From contig NZ_FOKV01000003.1 in NCBI RefSeq assembly GCF_900112105.1, positions 417,285 to 481,284 of the forward strand: a stretch of DNA of 64,000 nucleotides, read 5' to 3'. Position numbers and translations under genes: made by a program. Below, in pieces: positions 17,070 through 26,535 of the stretch; the stretch's first letter is position 1, and every line of letters begins with the position of its first letter. The notes under the pieces were generated by a model. It was given only the letters and a program-made list of their open reading frames with translations. It ran no database searches and was not told where the DNA came from. Origin of the DNA: Zunongwangia mangrovi. GTDB lineage: Bacteria > Bacteroidota > Bacteroidia > Flavobacteriales > Flavobacteriaceae.

Positions 17070-18740
17070 TTATTTTTTATTGTTAAGATTATTATCTCTA
17101 AAAATGATCACATAAGTTAACCAGATTCCCATAAATGCTGCAAGAATAAAGAATAAAATAGCGAATCCCGGATAGCCAAAAATTACAAAATCTGTGGGAA
17201 TTTGCATCAGCATGGATGCACCAATGATCATTGCAGCAATAATGATTCCTAGCGTAATTCTATTGGCTATTTTCTGAAAACCATCGGTAAGCCGTTCTTC
17301 ATCTAAAGCTTCGATGTTTACTTTAAATTTATTTTCAGCTAGATTATCGGTGATCTTATTTAAGCGCTCGGGGATATGTTCTACCAGTTTTTTGGATTCT
17401 AGTAGCATCGAGAAGAAGTTCTCTGGCTTCAGTTCATCATACATCTTTTTTTGCATGATCTTCTGCGCATGTTTCTTTATCGCCACTCTAAGATCAAATT
17501 CGGGATCTAAAACAGCGATTATCTGATCCATATTTAGTAAAACTTTCCCAAGAATATTTACTTCAACCGGCATGTGAATTCCGGTTTCTGCCGCAAGACG
17601 ATTTAACTGAATCAGTAATCTACCTGTTTGCAATTCTTTCGCCGGGCTATTCTCACTTTCCATAATTATATCACTAATTATTTTATTGAAAGTGGGGAGA
17701 TCGCTATCGTCATCAATCTCACTCATATTGATAATGATATGAGCTGTTTCTGGCCCATTATTGTTACTAATCGCGATAAGTAGCTGAAGTAAACATTCTT
17801 GCATGTGGCTAGTAAATTTAGCCACCATTCCAAGATCGATTAGTGCGATTTTGCCATCTTTTGTAAACTGAATATTTCCGGGATGAGGATCTGCATGTAC
17901 AAATCCGTCGTTGATAATTTGTTGTAAATATGCTTCAACCAATTGATCTACCATTGGCGCATAATCAACTTCTAATTGCTTAAGCGGGGAGAGGGAAGTT
18001 ATTTTTTTTCCGTCGATAAAATCCATCGTTAAAACCCTACTTCCGCAGTAATCTGGCACAGGTTCAGGAACGATCAAGTAATTATACGGCAACAGATTTT
18101 CTCCTAGTGTAATAAGATTTTGCTGTTCTTTTGAATAATCGAGCTCGTTCAATAAAATGCGACGTAATTCGGCTAAAACTGTATCGATCGCATATTTTTT
18201 AGCAATTTTTGAATGTTTAATTGCCAGATCTGCCATTTCCTGAAGCGTATCCATATCGTCCAGAAACTTACGCTTAATACCGGGACGCTGAATTTTAACG
18301 GCAACCGGCTTGCCACTTCGCAATGTGGCATAATGCACCTGGCCGATCGAGGCACTGGCAATTGGTTTTTTCTCGAACGTATCAAAAGCTTTAGAAATTC
18401 GTGTCCCAAGGTCTTCTTCTACGATTTGGTGTACTTCCTCGTAAGGTATTGGTGGGACATCGTCCTGTAAAGTTGCCAGTTCTTTTAAATAGGCCTCTGG
18501 TAAAAGATCTGGGCGGGTAGAAAGCAACTGACCTAATTTTATATAAGTAGGCCCCATATTTTTTAAGTCTTCTACTAACTCTTCAGGAGAGCGGTCGTAA
18601 CTATCCTGATCTTTATTTTCACTCGATGGATCTTCAAAGGCATTAGCCGTGGTTTTTCTAAAGAGATCACTATTACCATATTTCAGCATAAAACTGAAAA
18701 ATTTACGATAGCGTGTAAAGTTTTCGGGAAGTATAGACAT
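17070..18740 (-). CDS. ABC1/UbiB/AarF-family atypical kinase
   Basis: A 556-residue protein (ATG at 18740 preferred over a TTG at 18767). It shows the UbiB family hallmarks: KLGQ in YIKLGQLLS, the alanine-rich-loop equivalent SASIGQVH, the lysine in VAVKIQRPG, HADPHPGN and IDLG in place of DFG. Two C-terminal transmembrane segments anchor it. UbiB proteins are ATPases or kinases needed for quinone biosynthesis or lipid homeostasis. In a menaquinone-using flavobacterium the target is uncertain. It appears to be a single-gene unit. Confidence 0.9.
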   Translation of the reverse strand: MSILPENFTRYRKFFSFMLKYGNSDLFRKTTANAFEDPSSENKDQDSYDRSPEELVEDLKNMGPTYIKLGQLLSTRPDLLPEAYLKELATLQDDVPPIPYEEVHQIVEEDLGTRISKAFDTFEKKPIASASIGQVHYATLRSGKPVAVKIQRPGIKRKFLDDMDTLQEMADLAIKHSKIAKKYAIDTVLAELRRILLNELDYSKEQQNLITLGENLLPYNYLIVPEPVPDYCGSRVLTMDFIDGKKITSLSPLKQLEVDYAPMVDQLVEAYLQQIINDGFVHADPHPGNIQFTKDGKIALIDLGMVAKFTSHMQECLLQLLIAISNNNGPETAHIIINMSEIDDDSDLPTFNKIISDIIMESENSPAKELQTGRLLIQLNRLAAETGIHMPVEVNILGKVLLNMDQIIAVLDPEFDLRVAIKKHAQKIMQKKMYDELKPENFFSMLLESKKLVEHIPERLNKITDNLAENKFKVNIEALDEERLTDGFQKIANRITLGIIIAAMIIGASMLMQIPTDFVIFGYPGFAILFFILAAFMGIWLTYVIIFRDNNLNNKK

Positions 18741-18926
18741 TAATTGCTTGCTTGATTTTACAGGCAAATTACAATTCTTTAGTCTTTTAACAGTGCATCT
18801 TAGCTTAGTTTTAGCACTTTAAATTCGCAATATGCTGCTAATGCTTTTCCCTTACGAAAGTAGCATCTCAACTTCCAGAAAAATAAGAGCTAAAATTCGA
18901 TAAAATGAGATACTATTTTTAAAAGC

Positions 18927-20930
18927 TTAAACTGCCAATAAACTATTTAGGTGATTAATATTTGCCGGGTTACCAAAAACATAAATAAGGTCACCGCGTT
19001 TAATTTTAGTCTTAGGCGTGATCTCTGTTAGGTATTTTGTATCTCGTTTTATCGCCAGCACAGTAACCCCGTAATTTTTAGCAATGCCCGATTCCTCCAA
19101 ACTTTTGCCTACGATATTTTTATCTTTTTGCTGAACGCTAAGCGTTGCAATTTCCTTGTTTGGAATGTTTAGGTGATGTAAGGCAGGATTATGCGGTTTG
19201 TCTTTTAATCGCGTTAGCATTTCGTAATCTGCAGAACGAATACTACTCGTAAAATCAACAATCTCGTCATAAGGAACCAGGTATTTTTTGAGCACTCTGG
19301 TAAAGATCTCGATGGAAGTTTCAAAATCTGCCGGAATCACTTCATCTGCGCCAACACGAAGATGTTCTTCGATTTCTTTGACTTGCCTTGTTCTAACAAT
19401 GATAAAGGCTGTTTGCGTGAACAATCGAATAGTGCTAATGATCTTTTTCGTAGCCGAAGCATCAGAAATTGCGATTACCACCACACGAGCTTCCTGGATA
19501 TGAATATGCTTTAAGATCAATGAATTTGTAGCATCGCCAAAAACCACCGGTTCCTGGTTTTTCTTGGCATTTTCGAAAGATTCTGGATCGATATCTACGA
19601 CAACGTAAGGAATATCAGCGCTACGAGCAGCTTTGGCAATATTTTCTCCATTGGTGCCGTAGCCAACAATAACAATGTGATCACTAAGATTTTCTTCGGA
19701 AAACTCCTCGTCAGATTTTGCGTTTTTCTTAATGTTCGATAAACGATGTCTTACTGCTGAAGGAATTGGTGCCTTAAGAATTGCATAGGTAAGTTTTGAA
19801 GAATTCATGATCAAAAAAGGAGTAAGCGCCATACTTAAGATCGATATTGCAAGAAAATACTGGTAAATATTTTCGGGCAATAAACCATTATCCAAACCAA
19901 CGCCAGAAAGTAAAAGCGAGAATTCCCCAACCTGAAATAAACTAAATGCTGTGATAAATACCGTTCTGGGTTTATATTTTAAAATCAAAACCGTAATTCC
20001 TATCACTAACATTTTTAATAGAACTACTCCAAGAACCAGCAAAAGAATATAGGCGATATTGTCGAAAAAGAAGCCCAAATCTAAAAGTGTTCCTACCGAG
20101 ATAAAAAAGAAACTGATAAATATTTCACGAAAAGGAAGTACGTTTGCGGTAGCCTGGTGGCTATAATCTGATTCAGAAATAATGAGTCCGGCAAAAAAAG
20201 CACCCAGCGCCAAAGAAAGTCCTACAGAACTGGTAAGCCATGCGATCGCAAAGCAAAATACGACCACGGTAAGAATAAAGAGCTCCTGATTTTTAGTTTT
20301 TACCACCCAACCTAAAACTTTAGGAACTACATAGCGAGCCAGCAATAAGATCACCACTAAAACCAACGCAATTTTACCAACCAATATCCCAATGGTCATT
20401 AAAATATTATCTGCTTTACCTGCCAATATTGGCGTAAGCAACATCATAGGAACTACAACAATATCCTGAAAAATAAGAATCCCTATACTTATCCTACCGT
20501 GTGGAGAAGTGATTTCTCCTCGTTGTTGAAAAAGTTTTAGAACGATCGCAGTACTACTTAAAGAAAACAGGAATCCCAGAAAAATAGAAGTATTTAAAGA
20601 AAGTCCTAGCAGTTGCGCGGCTAATGTTGTAAATAAAATGGTACCACCAACCTGTAAACCACCACCAATAAAAATAGTGTTTTTAATGGCAGCTAATCCT
20701 TTTAAAGAAAGCTCGATCCCAATTACGAAAAGTAGGAAAATGATTCCTATTTCGCTTAATAATTCAACCTCATGGCCATTACTTATAAGATTAAAAGCAT
20801 GAGGCCCGGCGATAATTCCCGCCAGTAAAAAACCTAAAATACTAGGGATTTTTATCTTCTGTATAACAAGAATGATAAGGACCGATAATCCCAGAATAAC
20901 TACAATATCCTGTAAGATTGGGATTTCCAT
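18927..20930 (-). CDS. Kef-type CPA2 cation:proton antiporter with RCK domains
   Basis: A 667-residue membrane transporter. Residues 1 to about 385 hold roughly 12 transmembrane helices of the Na/H-exchanger fold. A TrkA-N (RCK) NAD-binding domain follows at about 410-530, starting IVIVGYGTNGENIA, then a TrkA-C domain at about 575-665. Architecture and length fit KefB/KefC-like K+/H+ antiporters gated by nucleotide. It is monocistronic as far as can be seen. Confidence 0.92.
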   Translation of the reverse strand: MEIPILQDIVVILGLSVLIILVIQKIKIPSILGFLLAGIIAGPHAFNLISNGHEVELLSEIGIIFLLFVIGIELSLKGLAAIKNTIFIGGGLQVGGTILFTTLAAQLLGLSLNTSIFLGFLFSLSSTAIVLKLFQQRGEITSPHGRISIGILIFQDIVVVPMMLLTPILAGKADNILMTIGILVGKIALVLVVILLLARYVVPKVLGWVVKTKNQELFILTVVVFCFAIAWLTSSVGLSLALGAFFAGLIISESDYSHQATANVLPFREIFISFFFISVGTLLDLGFFFDNIAYILLLVLGVVLLKMLVIGITVLILKYKPRTVFITAFSLFQVGEFSLLLSGVGLDNGLLPENIYQYFLAISILSMALTPFLIMNSSKLTYAILKAPIPSAVRHRLSNIKKNAKSDEEFSEENLSDHIVIVGYGTNGENIAKAARSADIPYVVVDIDPESFENAKKNQEPVVFGDATNSLILKHIHIQEARVVVIAISDASATKKIISTIRLFTQTAFIIVRTRQVKEIEEHLRVGADEVIPADFETSIEIFTRVLKKYLVPYDEIVDFTSSIRSADYEMLTRLKDKPHNPALHHLNIPNKEIATLSVQQKDKNIVGKSLEESGIAKNYGVTVLAIKRDTKYLTEITPKTKIKRGDLIYVFGNPANINHLNSLLAV

Positions 20931-21063
20931 AGCAGATTAGTTTTGGTTAGTTTGATGGTAATTTAGTTGAATTAAACGGAATAAAAAAGCTGCTTAAAAT
21001 ACTTCTTTAAACTATCTAATTTTAATAGTAAAGAGGCAAGTTAAGCAGCGATTCTATAAACTG

Positions 21064-21089
21064 AAATTAGAGAATTTAGCCTCTAATTT
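21064..21089 (-). terminator. Weak terminator candidate after the M61 peptidase
   Basis: Arms AAATTAGAG (21064-21072) and CTCTAATTT (21081-21089) form a 9-bp AT-rich stem just past the M61 stop codon. The minus-strand U-tail is short. A second, longer-range inverted repeat, GCTGCTTAA at 20989 and TTAAGCAGC at 21041, lies in the same gap. Confidence 0.4.
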
Positions 21090-21095
21090 TTTTAC

Positions 21096-22967
21096 TTAAT
21101 TTTTAAGCCAGGCTTCTCTTAATTTTACTTTTGGGCTATCTGCTGGAAGATCCATTTCTGTGATCGAAGTTTCTTCAGTTTGTGGTTGCGAAACTTTGGC
21201 AGTTAGTGTTACCTCTTCGCCATCTCTGTTTACCACGATCTCTACATCGTCACCTTCTGCCCAGGATTGTGAACTTGTAATTAATCCATAAACATTTTGA
21301 ACGGTATATTCTGTTCCGTTTATCGTTTTAATAACATCACCACCTTCAGCACCTAATTCTTCAATAAAAGTATTAAAGCTAATTCCTTCTCTAAAGAAAA
21401 GTTCACCTGAAGCAGGATCACCATCGATATATGGAACCTGCCCATTTAAGAAATAACTGGTGTTTACCATAACAGATTTTTCTTCTAAACCAACTTTAGC
21501 GAAAAATTCGTCGTAAGGAATTGGTGTTTCCCCGGTGACATACTGGTCGAAAAATGATTGAATTTCAGGATAGGTTAATTCAACAATATCACCAATAAGA
21601 TCTTCATCATTAAATGGTTTGTCTTTACCATATTTCTCGCTTAATTTTTTCATAAGATCAAGAATACCCATTTCGCCATTGCTTAGTTCTCTTAATCGAA
21701 TATCCAGAGCCATACCTATTAAAGCTCCTTTTTGGTAAACATTATAGTAGCTATCTTTATATTCGTCTGTTAAAATATTTTCGCTCATTACGGTAAAAGG
21801 AACAGTATCGTCGAAACTCATCGATGATGCTATTTTATCAGACATGCGATCGTAGAAATCCTGATTAGAAATTAGCCCCTGATTGATCTGGAAAAGATTC
21901 GCGAAATACTCTGTCACTCCTTCGTACATCCAAAGATGCTGAGACATTTTTGGATCGTTATAATCGAAATAATGAATCTCGTTAGAATGTACGCTAAGCG
22001 GTGTTACAATGTGGAAAAATTCGTGAGACACCACATCCTTCATAGATTCGTCCAACTGTGCTTTTTGCATGGTTTCAGGTAGTACTACAACAGTACTGGT
22101 ATGATGTTCTAAAGCACCAAACCCGCGAGCGTCTTTATTTTGTAGATCTGAAAGATAAAGCAGGATCGCATATTTTTTAGTGTCGTTTATGTCCCCTAAA
22201 AATCTTTTTTGAGCAGCGATCATTTTTTCAATTCCAGGTTTGATATCCTGAGCAGAAAATTTATCATTTGGCGAATACACATCTAAAAGGACCTTCATTC
22301 CTTCTACATCAAAACTTGTAGTGTCTGGTTTTGCATACATGATAGGATGATCTGTAACTTCAAAATAGCGATCTACATTAAAAATATCTGTACTAAAGTT
22401 GTCTTCGGAATTTTTATCTTCCGTAGAAACAATTAGAGAAGTTCCGCCAACGAGATTATTTGGTTTAAGAATTTCTATGCGATATGGCTCTTCCTGAAGC
22501 TTACTAAAATAGCCTATAAAACCATGCAAATTCAGCATAAAATTGTTAGAAGCGTCGATATTTGTTCCAGAAGGGGAGAAGACACCATTTTCGCCTTCGA
22601 TATCGTAACTGTCGTTTACCTCATAACTTACTTTGTCTAAAGCTTCGGCATTGGTGATCGTCCAGGTGTTGTCGTCCTGATGCGTAAATTCTAACTCGTT
22701 GCCATCGTAATCGTAGGCTTTAAAGTTTTCGATAAATCTTCCGTAGTTATCGGTAGAGTAGGTTCCGGGAACCGTTTTCGGAATAAAAAAGCTAATTTCT
22801 TCAGTAGTAATTTTAGCAGGATCTACGCTAACTTTTACTTTATCATCTTCGACATTAACCAGGTCAATTTTTGTGATAATTGGCTTATCGTTAGAAGTTA
22901 GATTTTGTGTTGTTTTACAAGAGTACAAACTTGCCAGTAAGGCAGCAGCATACACTATTTTCTTCAT
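21096..22967 (-). CDS. M61-family metallopeptidase lipoprotein with PDZ domain
   Basis: A 623-residue glycyl-aminopeptidase-type protein. The N-terminus has a lipoprotein signal with the lipobox SLYSC (Cys16 or so), so it is membrane-tethered. An M61 N-terminal beta domain precedes the zinc site HEFFH and the downstream glutamate helix EGVTEYFAN. A C-terminal PDZ module includes the loop GGDVIKTINGTEY. Family members hydrolyse small peptides in the periplasm. The upstream gene on this strand, proA, is separated by a strong terminator, so it is an independent unit. Confidence 0.9.
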   Translation of the reverse strand: MKKIVYAAALLASLYSCKTTQNLTSNDKPIITKIDLVNVEDDKVKVSVDPAKITTEEISFFIPKTVPGTYSTDNYGRFIENFKAYDYDGNELEFTHQDDNTWTITNAEALDKVSYEVNDSYDIEGENGVFSPSGTNIDASNNFMLNLHGFIGYFSKLQEEPYRIEILKPNNLVGGTSLIVSTEDKNSEDNFSTDIFNVDRYFEVTDHPIMYAKPDTTSFDVEGMKVLLDVYSPNDKFSAQDIKPGIEKMIAAQKRFLGDINDTKKYAILLYLSDLQNKDARGFGALEHHTSTVVVLPETMQKAQLDESMKDVVSHEFFHIVTPLSVHSNEIHYFDYNDPKMSQHLWMYEGVTEYFANLFQINQGLISNQDFYDRMSDKIASSMSFDDTVPFTVMSENILTDEYKDSYYNVYQKGALIGMALDIRLRELSNGEMGILDLMKKLSEKYGKDKPFNDEDLIGDIVELTYPEIQSFFDQYVTGETPIPYDEFFAKVGLEEKSVMVNTSYFLNGQVPYIDGDPASGELFFREGISFNTFIEELGAEGGDVIKTINGTEYTVQNVYGLITSSQSWAEGDDVEIVVNRDGEEVTLTAKVSQPQTEETSITEMDLPADSPKVKLREAWLKN

Positions 22968-23049
22968 GGTTATGTTTTCTTTCTTATTGGACTATTAAAA
23001 ACTCAAATAGTTACATTTTAGTATCTATTTTTGTCGAATTTAAGATATT

Positions 23050-23079
23050 AAAAAGGGTGACAATTTTGTCACCCTTTTT
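23050..23079 (-). terminator. Terminator of the proline operon
   Basis: AAAAAGGGTGACAA (23050-23063) and its exact complement (23066-23079) form a 14-bp stem with a 2-nt loop. It is placed 22 bp beyond the proA stop, giving a U-rich tail on the minus strand. Confidence 0.9.
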
Positions 23080-23101
23080 GTTTTTCCATTTATAATGAAA
23101 A

Positions 23102-24301
23102 TTATGCTCTAATATGCCCGTCACCAAGCACATAATATTTATTTGTAGTTAACTGTTTTAGACCTAGTGGCCCTCTATGGTGTAACTTATCTGTACTAAT
23201 TGCAAGCTCTGCACCTACGCCCATTTGTCCACCATCAGTAAATCTGGTTGAAGCATTATGGTAAACTGCAGCACTATCTACCTGCTCCATAAATTTGATC
23301 GCTTCATCCTTTTCTGTAGTAATAATAGAAGCCGAGTGTCCGCCAGAATATTTGTTGATCTTTTCGATCGCAGCATCTAAGCCATCGATACTACCAATTA
23401 CGATCTTCATAGCAAGAAACTCTTCGTACCAGATAGATTCAGATGGAATGCTATCTTCTTCGCTAAGCACTTTTTTCACATCATCATCAACTAGAATGTT
23501 TACTTCATTTTCTTTAAACATTTCTTGAAGTTCTTTCAGTTTAGCTTCATAATCTGGAAGATTAACATCCACAAGCACTTTATCTAATGCATTACAACCC
23601 GAAATTTTATCGATTTTCGCGTTTAGCATCACTTTTTTAGCGGTTTCAAAATCGGCATTTTTAGAAACATAAAGGAAATTATTTCCTCTACCACTAACTA
23701 ATACTGCACCAGTGGCGTGTTCTTTTACAAATCCAATTAATCGCTCACCACCTCTTGGTACAATTAAGTCTAATTGTACTGGTGGATTTTTAAGAAATTC
23801 TTGAGTTTCTGGACGGCTTAGGTGTAATAACTCGATCCAATCTGAACTTAGGTCGTTTTCCTTAAGAGCCTCATGCCAGCATTCTACAAGAATTTTATTA
23901 CTATTTATTGCCTCTTTACCACCTTTAAGGTAAATTTTATTATTTGCTTTAAAAGCAAGCACAGCAGCCTCTATGGTAACATCTGGTCGAGATTCGTAAA
24001 TAATCATGATGTTTCCAAAAGGAGCCGTTTTATTTGTAATATCAAGACCAGTATCAAGTTTTCTATGCTCGATAGTTTGCCCTACAGGATCTTCCTGTTC
24101 CATTACTTGTTTTACCGAAGTAATCATACCATCCACCTTCTTATCGTCACAAACCAAACGATCGTACATCGCCTGATCTCCTTCTCCAAAAGCTTCAAGA
24201 TCCTTTTTATTTTCTGTGATAATAGCCTCTCGTTTTTCATTCAGGATACGCATCATGGATTTCAAAACATTATTTTTTTTATCTGAATTTAAAAGTATCA
24301 T
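23102..24301 (-). CDS. proA: Gamma-glutamyl phosphate reductase
   Basis: A 399-residue aldehyde-dehydrogenase-fold enzyme that reduces gamma-glutamyl phosphate to glutamate semialdehyde, the second step of proline synthesis. Visible motifs are the LKGGKEAINSN cofactor region, the VPRGGERLIGFV segment, the active-site cysteine in KISGCNALDKVLVD, and YHNASTRFTDGG near the C-terminus, all standard for ProA. It is the last gene of proC-proB-proA, 75 bp after proB, and is followed by a terminator. Confidence 0.96.
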   Translation of the reverse strand: MILLNSDKKNNVLKSMMRILNEKREAIITENKKDLEAFGEGDQAMYDRLVCDDKKVDGMITSVKQVMEQEDPVGQTIEHRKLDTGLDITNKTAPFGNIMIIYESRPDVTIEAAVLAFKANNKIYLKGGKEAINSNKILVECWHEALKENDLSSDWIELLHLSRPETQEFLKNPPVQLDLIVPRGGERLIGFVKEHATGAVLVSGRGNNFLYVSKNADFETAKKVMLNAKIDKISGCNALDKVLVDVNLPDYEAKLKELQEMFKENEVNILVDDDVKKVLSEEDSIPSESIWYEEFLAMKIVIGSIDGLDAAIEKINKYSGGHSASIITTEKDEAIKFMEQVDSAAVYHNASTRFTDGGQMGVGAELAISTDKLHHRGPLGLKQLTTNKYYVLGDGHIRA

Positions 24302-24376
24302 TTAATCTGCTTTAAGTTTTTAATTAGTTAATTTCCCGATAATCGAGATTATATCTTAGCGTTTAAGCTGATTAGT

Positions 24377-25153
24377 TTATGAAGTAAATTTAGTTCCCAC
24401 TGGTTTACCTCTCATAATATCAAGAATTACATTAGGACGTTTACCGTTCGCAATGTAGGTCGTGATATTTTTAGCAGCGGTTTCTTTAGCGATCTTAATT
24501 TTAGACTCCATTCCGCCACGGCCTTCACCTTCGCCTTTATCAGATTCCTGAACGTATTTTTCGACATTCTGGTCAATCTGTACTTTATTTAATTTTTCTG
24601 AATCATCATCATCTGGATGCCCAGTGTAAAGTCCGTCTGTATCACTAAGAATGATCAATGAGTCTGCACCAATTAACTCGGCAACTAAACTTGCTAATTC
24701 ATCATTATCAGAGAACATCGACATAGTTACAGAAACTGCATCATCTTCGTTTGCAATAGGAATAATTCCTTCTGAAAGTAAAGATTCATAGCAATTAATC
24801 ATATTTTCTCTATGTATTCCCGGGCTAAAATCTCTTTTTGTAGCAAGAACCTGAGCACAACGCATTCCGTAGTCGTGGAAGATTCCGTAGTAATGTCTCA
24901 TCATTCTTGGTTGCCCTACTGAAGAATATACCTGTCTTCTTTTAGAAGGATCGTGAACGTTAATTTCTCCAAGAATTTCTTTTCCTGCAATCGCCGAACC
25001 TGAAGATACCAAAACGGTCATGACGTCTTCTTCATAAAGTTCTGATATTTGTTCAACTAAATGTTTTAGAACGGGTCCTAATATTCTATTGTCTTTGTTG
25101 GTCATTACATTAGTCCCAACCTTTACAACAATTCTTTTCTTCTGATTTTCCAT
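24377..25153 (-). CDS. proB: Glutamate 5-kinase, short form without PUA domain
   Basis: A 258-residue amino-acid kinase that phosphorylates glutamate at the gamma carboxyl, the first step of proline synthesis. It starts with VVKVGTNVMTN and contains LVSSGSAIAGKEIL, FSDNDELASLVAELI and the ILSDTDGLYTGHP signature. Escherichia coli ProB is about 367 residues because of a C-terminal PUA domain, which is absent here; one-domain ProB proteins are known. It lies 29 bp after proC. Confidence 0.94.
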   Translation of the reverse strand: MENQKKRIVVKVGTNVMTNKDNRILGPVLKHLVEQISELYEEDVMTVLVSSGSAIAGKEILGEINVHDPSKRRQVYSSVGQPRMMRHYYGIFHDYGMRCAQVLATKRDFSPGIHRENMINCYESLLSEGIIPIANEDDAVSVTMSMFSDNDELASLVAELIGADSLIILSDTDGLYTGHPDDDDSEKLNKVQIDQNVEKYVQESDKGEGEGRGGMESKIKIAKETAAKNITTYIANGKRPNVILDIMRGKPVGTKFTS

Positions 25154-25182
25154 TATTAAGTTTGATAGTGTTAGTTAGTAGA

Positions 25183-25989
25183 TTATTTGCCTTCTCCAAG
25201 TTCTACTGCGCGGTCAAATGCAGCATAAGCAGCTTCTTTAATTAGTTCCTTTACGTTATTATCGTCCATAGAATCTAATGCAGCACGAGTAGTTCCTCCT
25301 TTAGAAGCTACACGTTCCATCCATGTATCTGGCGACAGGTCGTGTTGATTAAATAGTTCGACAGCGCCTTCAAAAGTCTGACTAACAAGAACTCTACTAT
25401 CATTTTCAGAGAATCCCATTTTAAGAGCAGCTTCTAGCATCGATCCCATAAAATAGAAAACATAAGCTGGTCCACTACCACTAATACCGGTAGAAGCGTC
25501 GATGTAATTTTCATTTTCAACTTTTATGGATTCTCCGGTAGTATCTAAAAGATTTCTTACCATTAAAAGCTCTACTCTAGATACTTCTTTAGCCGCAGTA
25601 TAAGATGTTACACCTTTACCAACCTGTGCAGGTAAGTTAGGCATAGATCGAACAACTTTTTTAACTCCTAAACCATCTTGAATGGTTTTAATAGTAACCC
25701 CTGCCATTAGGGAAACAAATATTTGCTCACCATTTACCATAGGTTTGATCTCTTCAAACAAGCCTTCGATGTGGTAAGGTTTTACAGCCAGAAAGATAAT
25801 ATCTGCCTGAGGAAGGCAGTGGTCTACTTTATCGAAAACATCAAAATGGTCTACTTTACTTAAGTCGGTAATAACTTCGGCAGACTTATCGAAGATCATA
25901 AGATTTCTTCGATTTAGAAGACTGCTTTTCGCCATGCCTTCGGCGTAAGTAAGTCCCATATTTCCTGCTCCAATAACTAATACTTTCAT
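25183..25989 (-). CDS. proC: Pyrroline-5-carboxylate reductase
   Basis: A 268-residue NAD(P)H enzyme making proline from pyrroline-5-carboxylate. The first codon chosen is ATG 25989, giving MKVLVIGAGNMG with the Rossmann loop at the very N-terminus. The longer reading from GTG 26028 adds 13 residues unlike the family. Further motifs are VKPYHIE, RSMPNLPA, and the C-terminal GISGSGPAYVF and TTRAALDSMD. It is first of proC-proB-proA, so the operon promoter lies in the divergent gap to 26492. Confidence 0.95.
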   Translation of the reverse strand: MKVLVIGAGNMGLTYAEGMAKSSLLNRRNLMIFDKSAEVITDLSKVDHFDVFDKVDHCLPQADIIFLAVKPYHIEGLFEEIKPMVNGEQIFVSLMAGVTIKTIQDGLGVKKVVRSMPNLPAQVGKGVTSYTAAKEVSRVELLMVRNLLDTTGESIKVENENYIDASTGISGSGPAYVFYFMGSMLEAALKMGFSENDSRVLVSQTFEGAVELFNQHDLSPDTWMERVASKGGTTRAALDSMDDNNVKELIKEAAYAAFDRAVELGEGK

Positions 25990-26491
25990 TTCTGTGTTTT
26001 TCAATTTTGTTGTGTGGCCTTCTGCCACGATATTAAGTTAAACTTGTATTTTATTGCTCAAAGACCGTGCGAGCCAAAAAATAATTTGGCGGCACAAATT
26101 TGATTGGCATTTAATATAAGATGAAATTGTTTTAACAAAATCTCAACAAGGGTTAAAGAATTGTAAAAAATGAGAAATGACAATTGATGAGTTAAGTTGC
26201 CTTAGAGCTATGTAGAATGGGTGAATAAGATTGATTTAAATTGCGAATCTCTGATTATCAGGAATATTTTAAATGTTAAATTTCGCTAATAAAACACTCA
26301 TGACATACGTGAATATTTACTACATTGAATATTTTTATGATCGATAGTTTTTTCTTATAGCTGCCGAACTGACAAATGTAACTGTTAAGCTGGCAGGGAT
26401 TATGGAAGTTATTGATTAAAATGTGTACTAAATCTTGTGAATAACGTGCATTTTAAAAGCATTTGTAGTATAAAATGTGTTTTTTAACCAA
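25990..26491. other. Divergent intergenic region, proC / light-sensing operon
   Basis: About 500 bp without a gene. It must hold the proline operon promoter (minus) and the upstream control region of the phytochrome operon (plus). A direct repeat, TAAAATGTGT, occurs at 26417-26426 and 26471-26480. No ORF, terminator or RNA structure stands out otherwise. Confidence 0.6.
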
Positions 26492-26499
26492 TATATTTG
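26492..26499 (+). promoter_or_regulatory. -7 promoter element of the phytochrome operon
   Basis: TATATTTG is a perfect match to the Bacteroidetes -7 consensus TAnnTTTG. A TTTG occurs upstream at 26462-26465, but its 26-bp spacing is longer than the usual 19-21, so the -33 element is not assured. The ATG of the kinase is 36 bp downstream. Confidence 0.55.
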
Positions 26500-26500
26500 A

Positions 26501-26518
26501 AGTTTACACGTGTAAACT
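26501..26518. promoter_or_regulatory. Perfect 18-bp palindrome, candidate operator
   Basis: AGTTTACACGTGTAAACT is its own reverse complement. It starts 1 bp after the -7 element, so it covers the expected transcription start. A dimeric regulator bound here would block initiation. The binding protein is unknown. The position decides against a TTG start at 26497, which would lie in the promoter. Confidence 0.6.
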
Positions 26519-26535
26519 ACTGCTCAAAGAATTCA

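Noticed and set aside
20989..21049. GCTGCTTAA/TTAAGCAGC inverted repeat as an RNA gene
   Set aside because: A 43-nt AT-rich loop with no further structure or promoter; it may be chance or a weak 3' UTR stem.
25990..26028. GTG start extending proC by 13 residues
   Set aside because: ProC proteins begin directly with the Rossmann strand; the ATG at 25989 gives exactly that.
26501..26518. Reading the CACGTG core of the palindrome as an E-box
   Set aside because: E-boxes are eukaryotic bHLH sites; here only the full 18-bp symmetry is meaningful.
26497..26535. TTG start for the CheB-CheR kinase
   Set aside because: It would put 13 codons inside the promoter/palindrome, and the ATG at 26536 gives a normal N-terminus shortly before the CheB domain.
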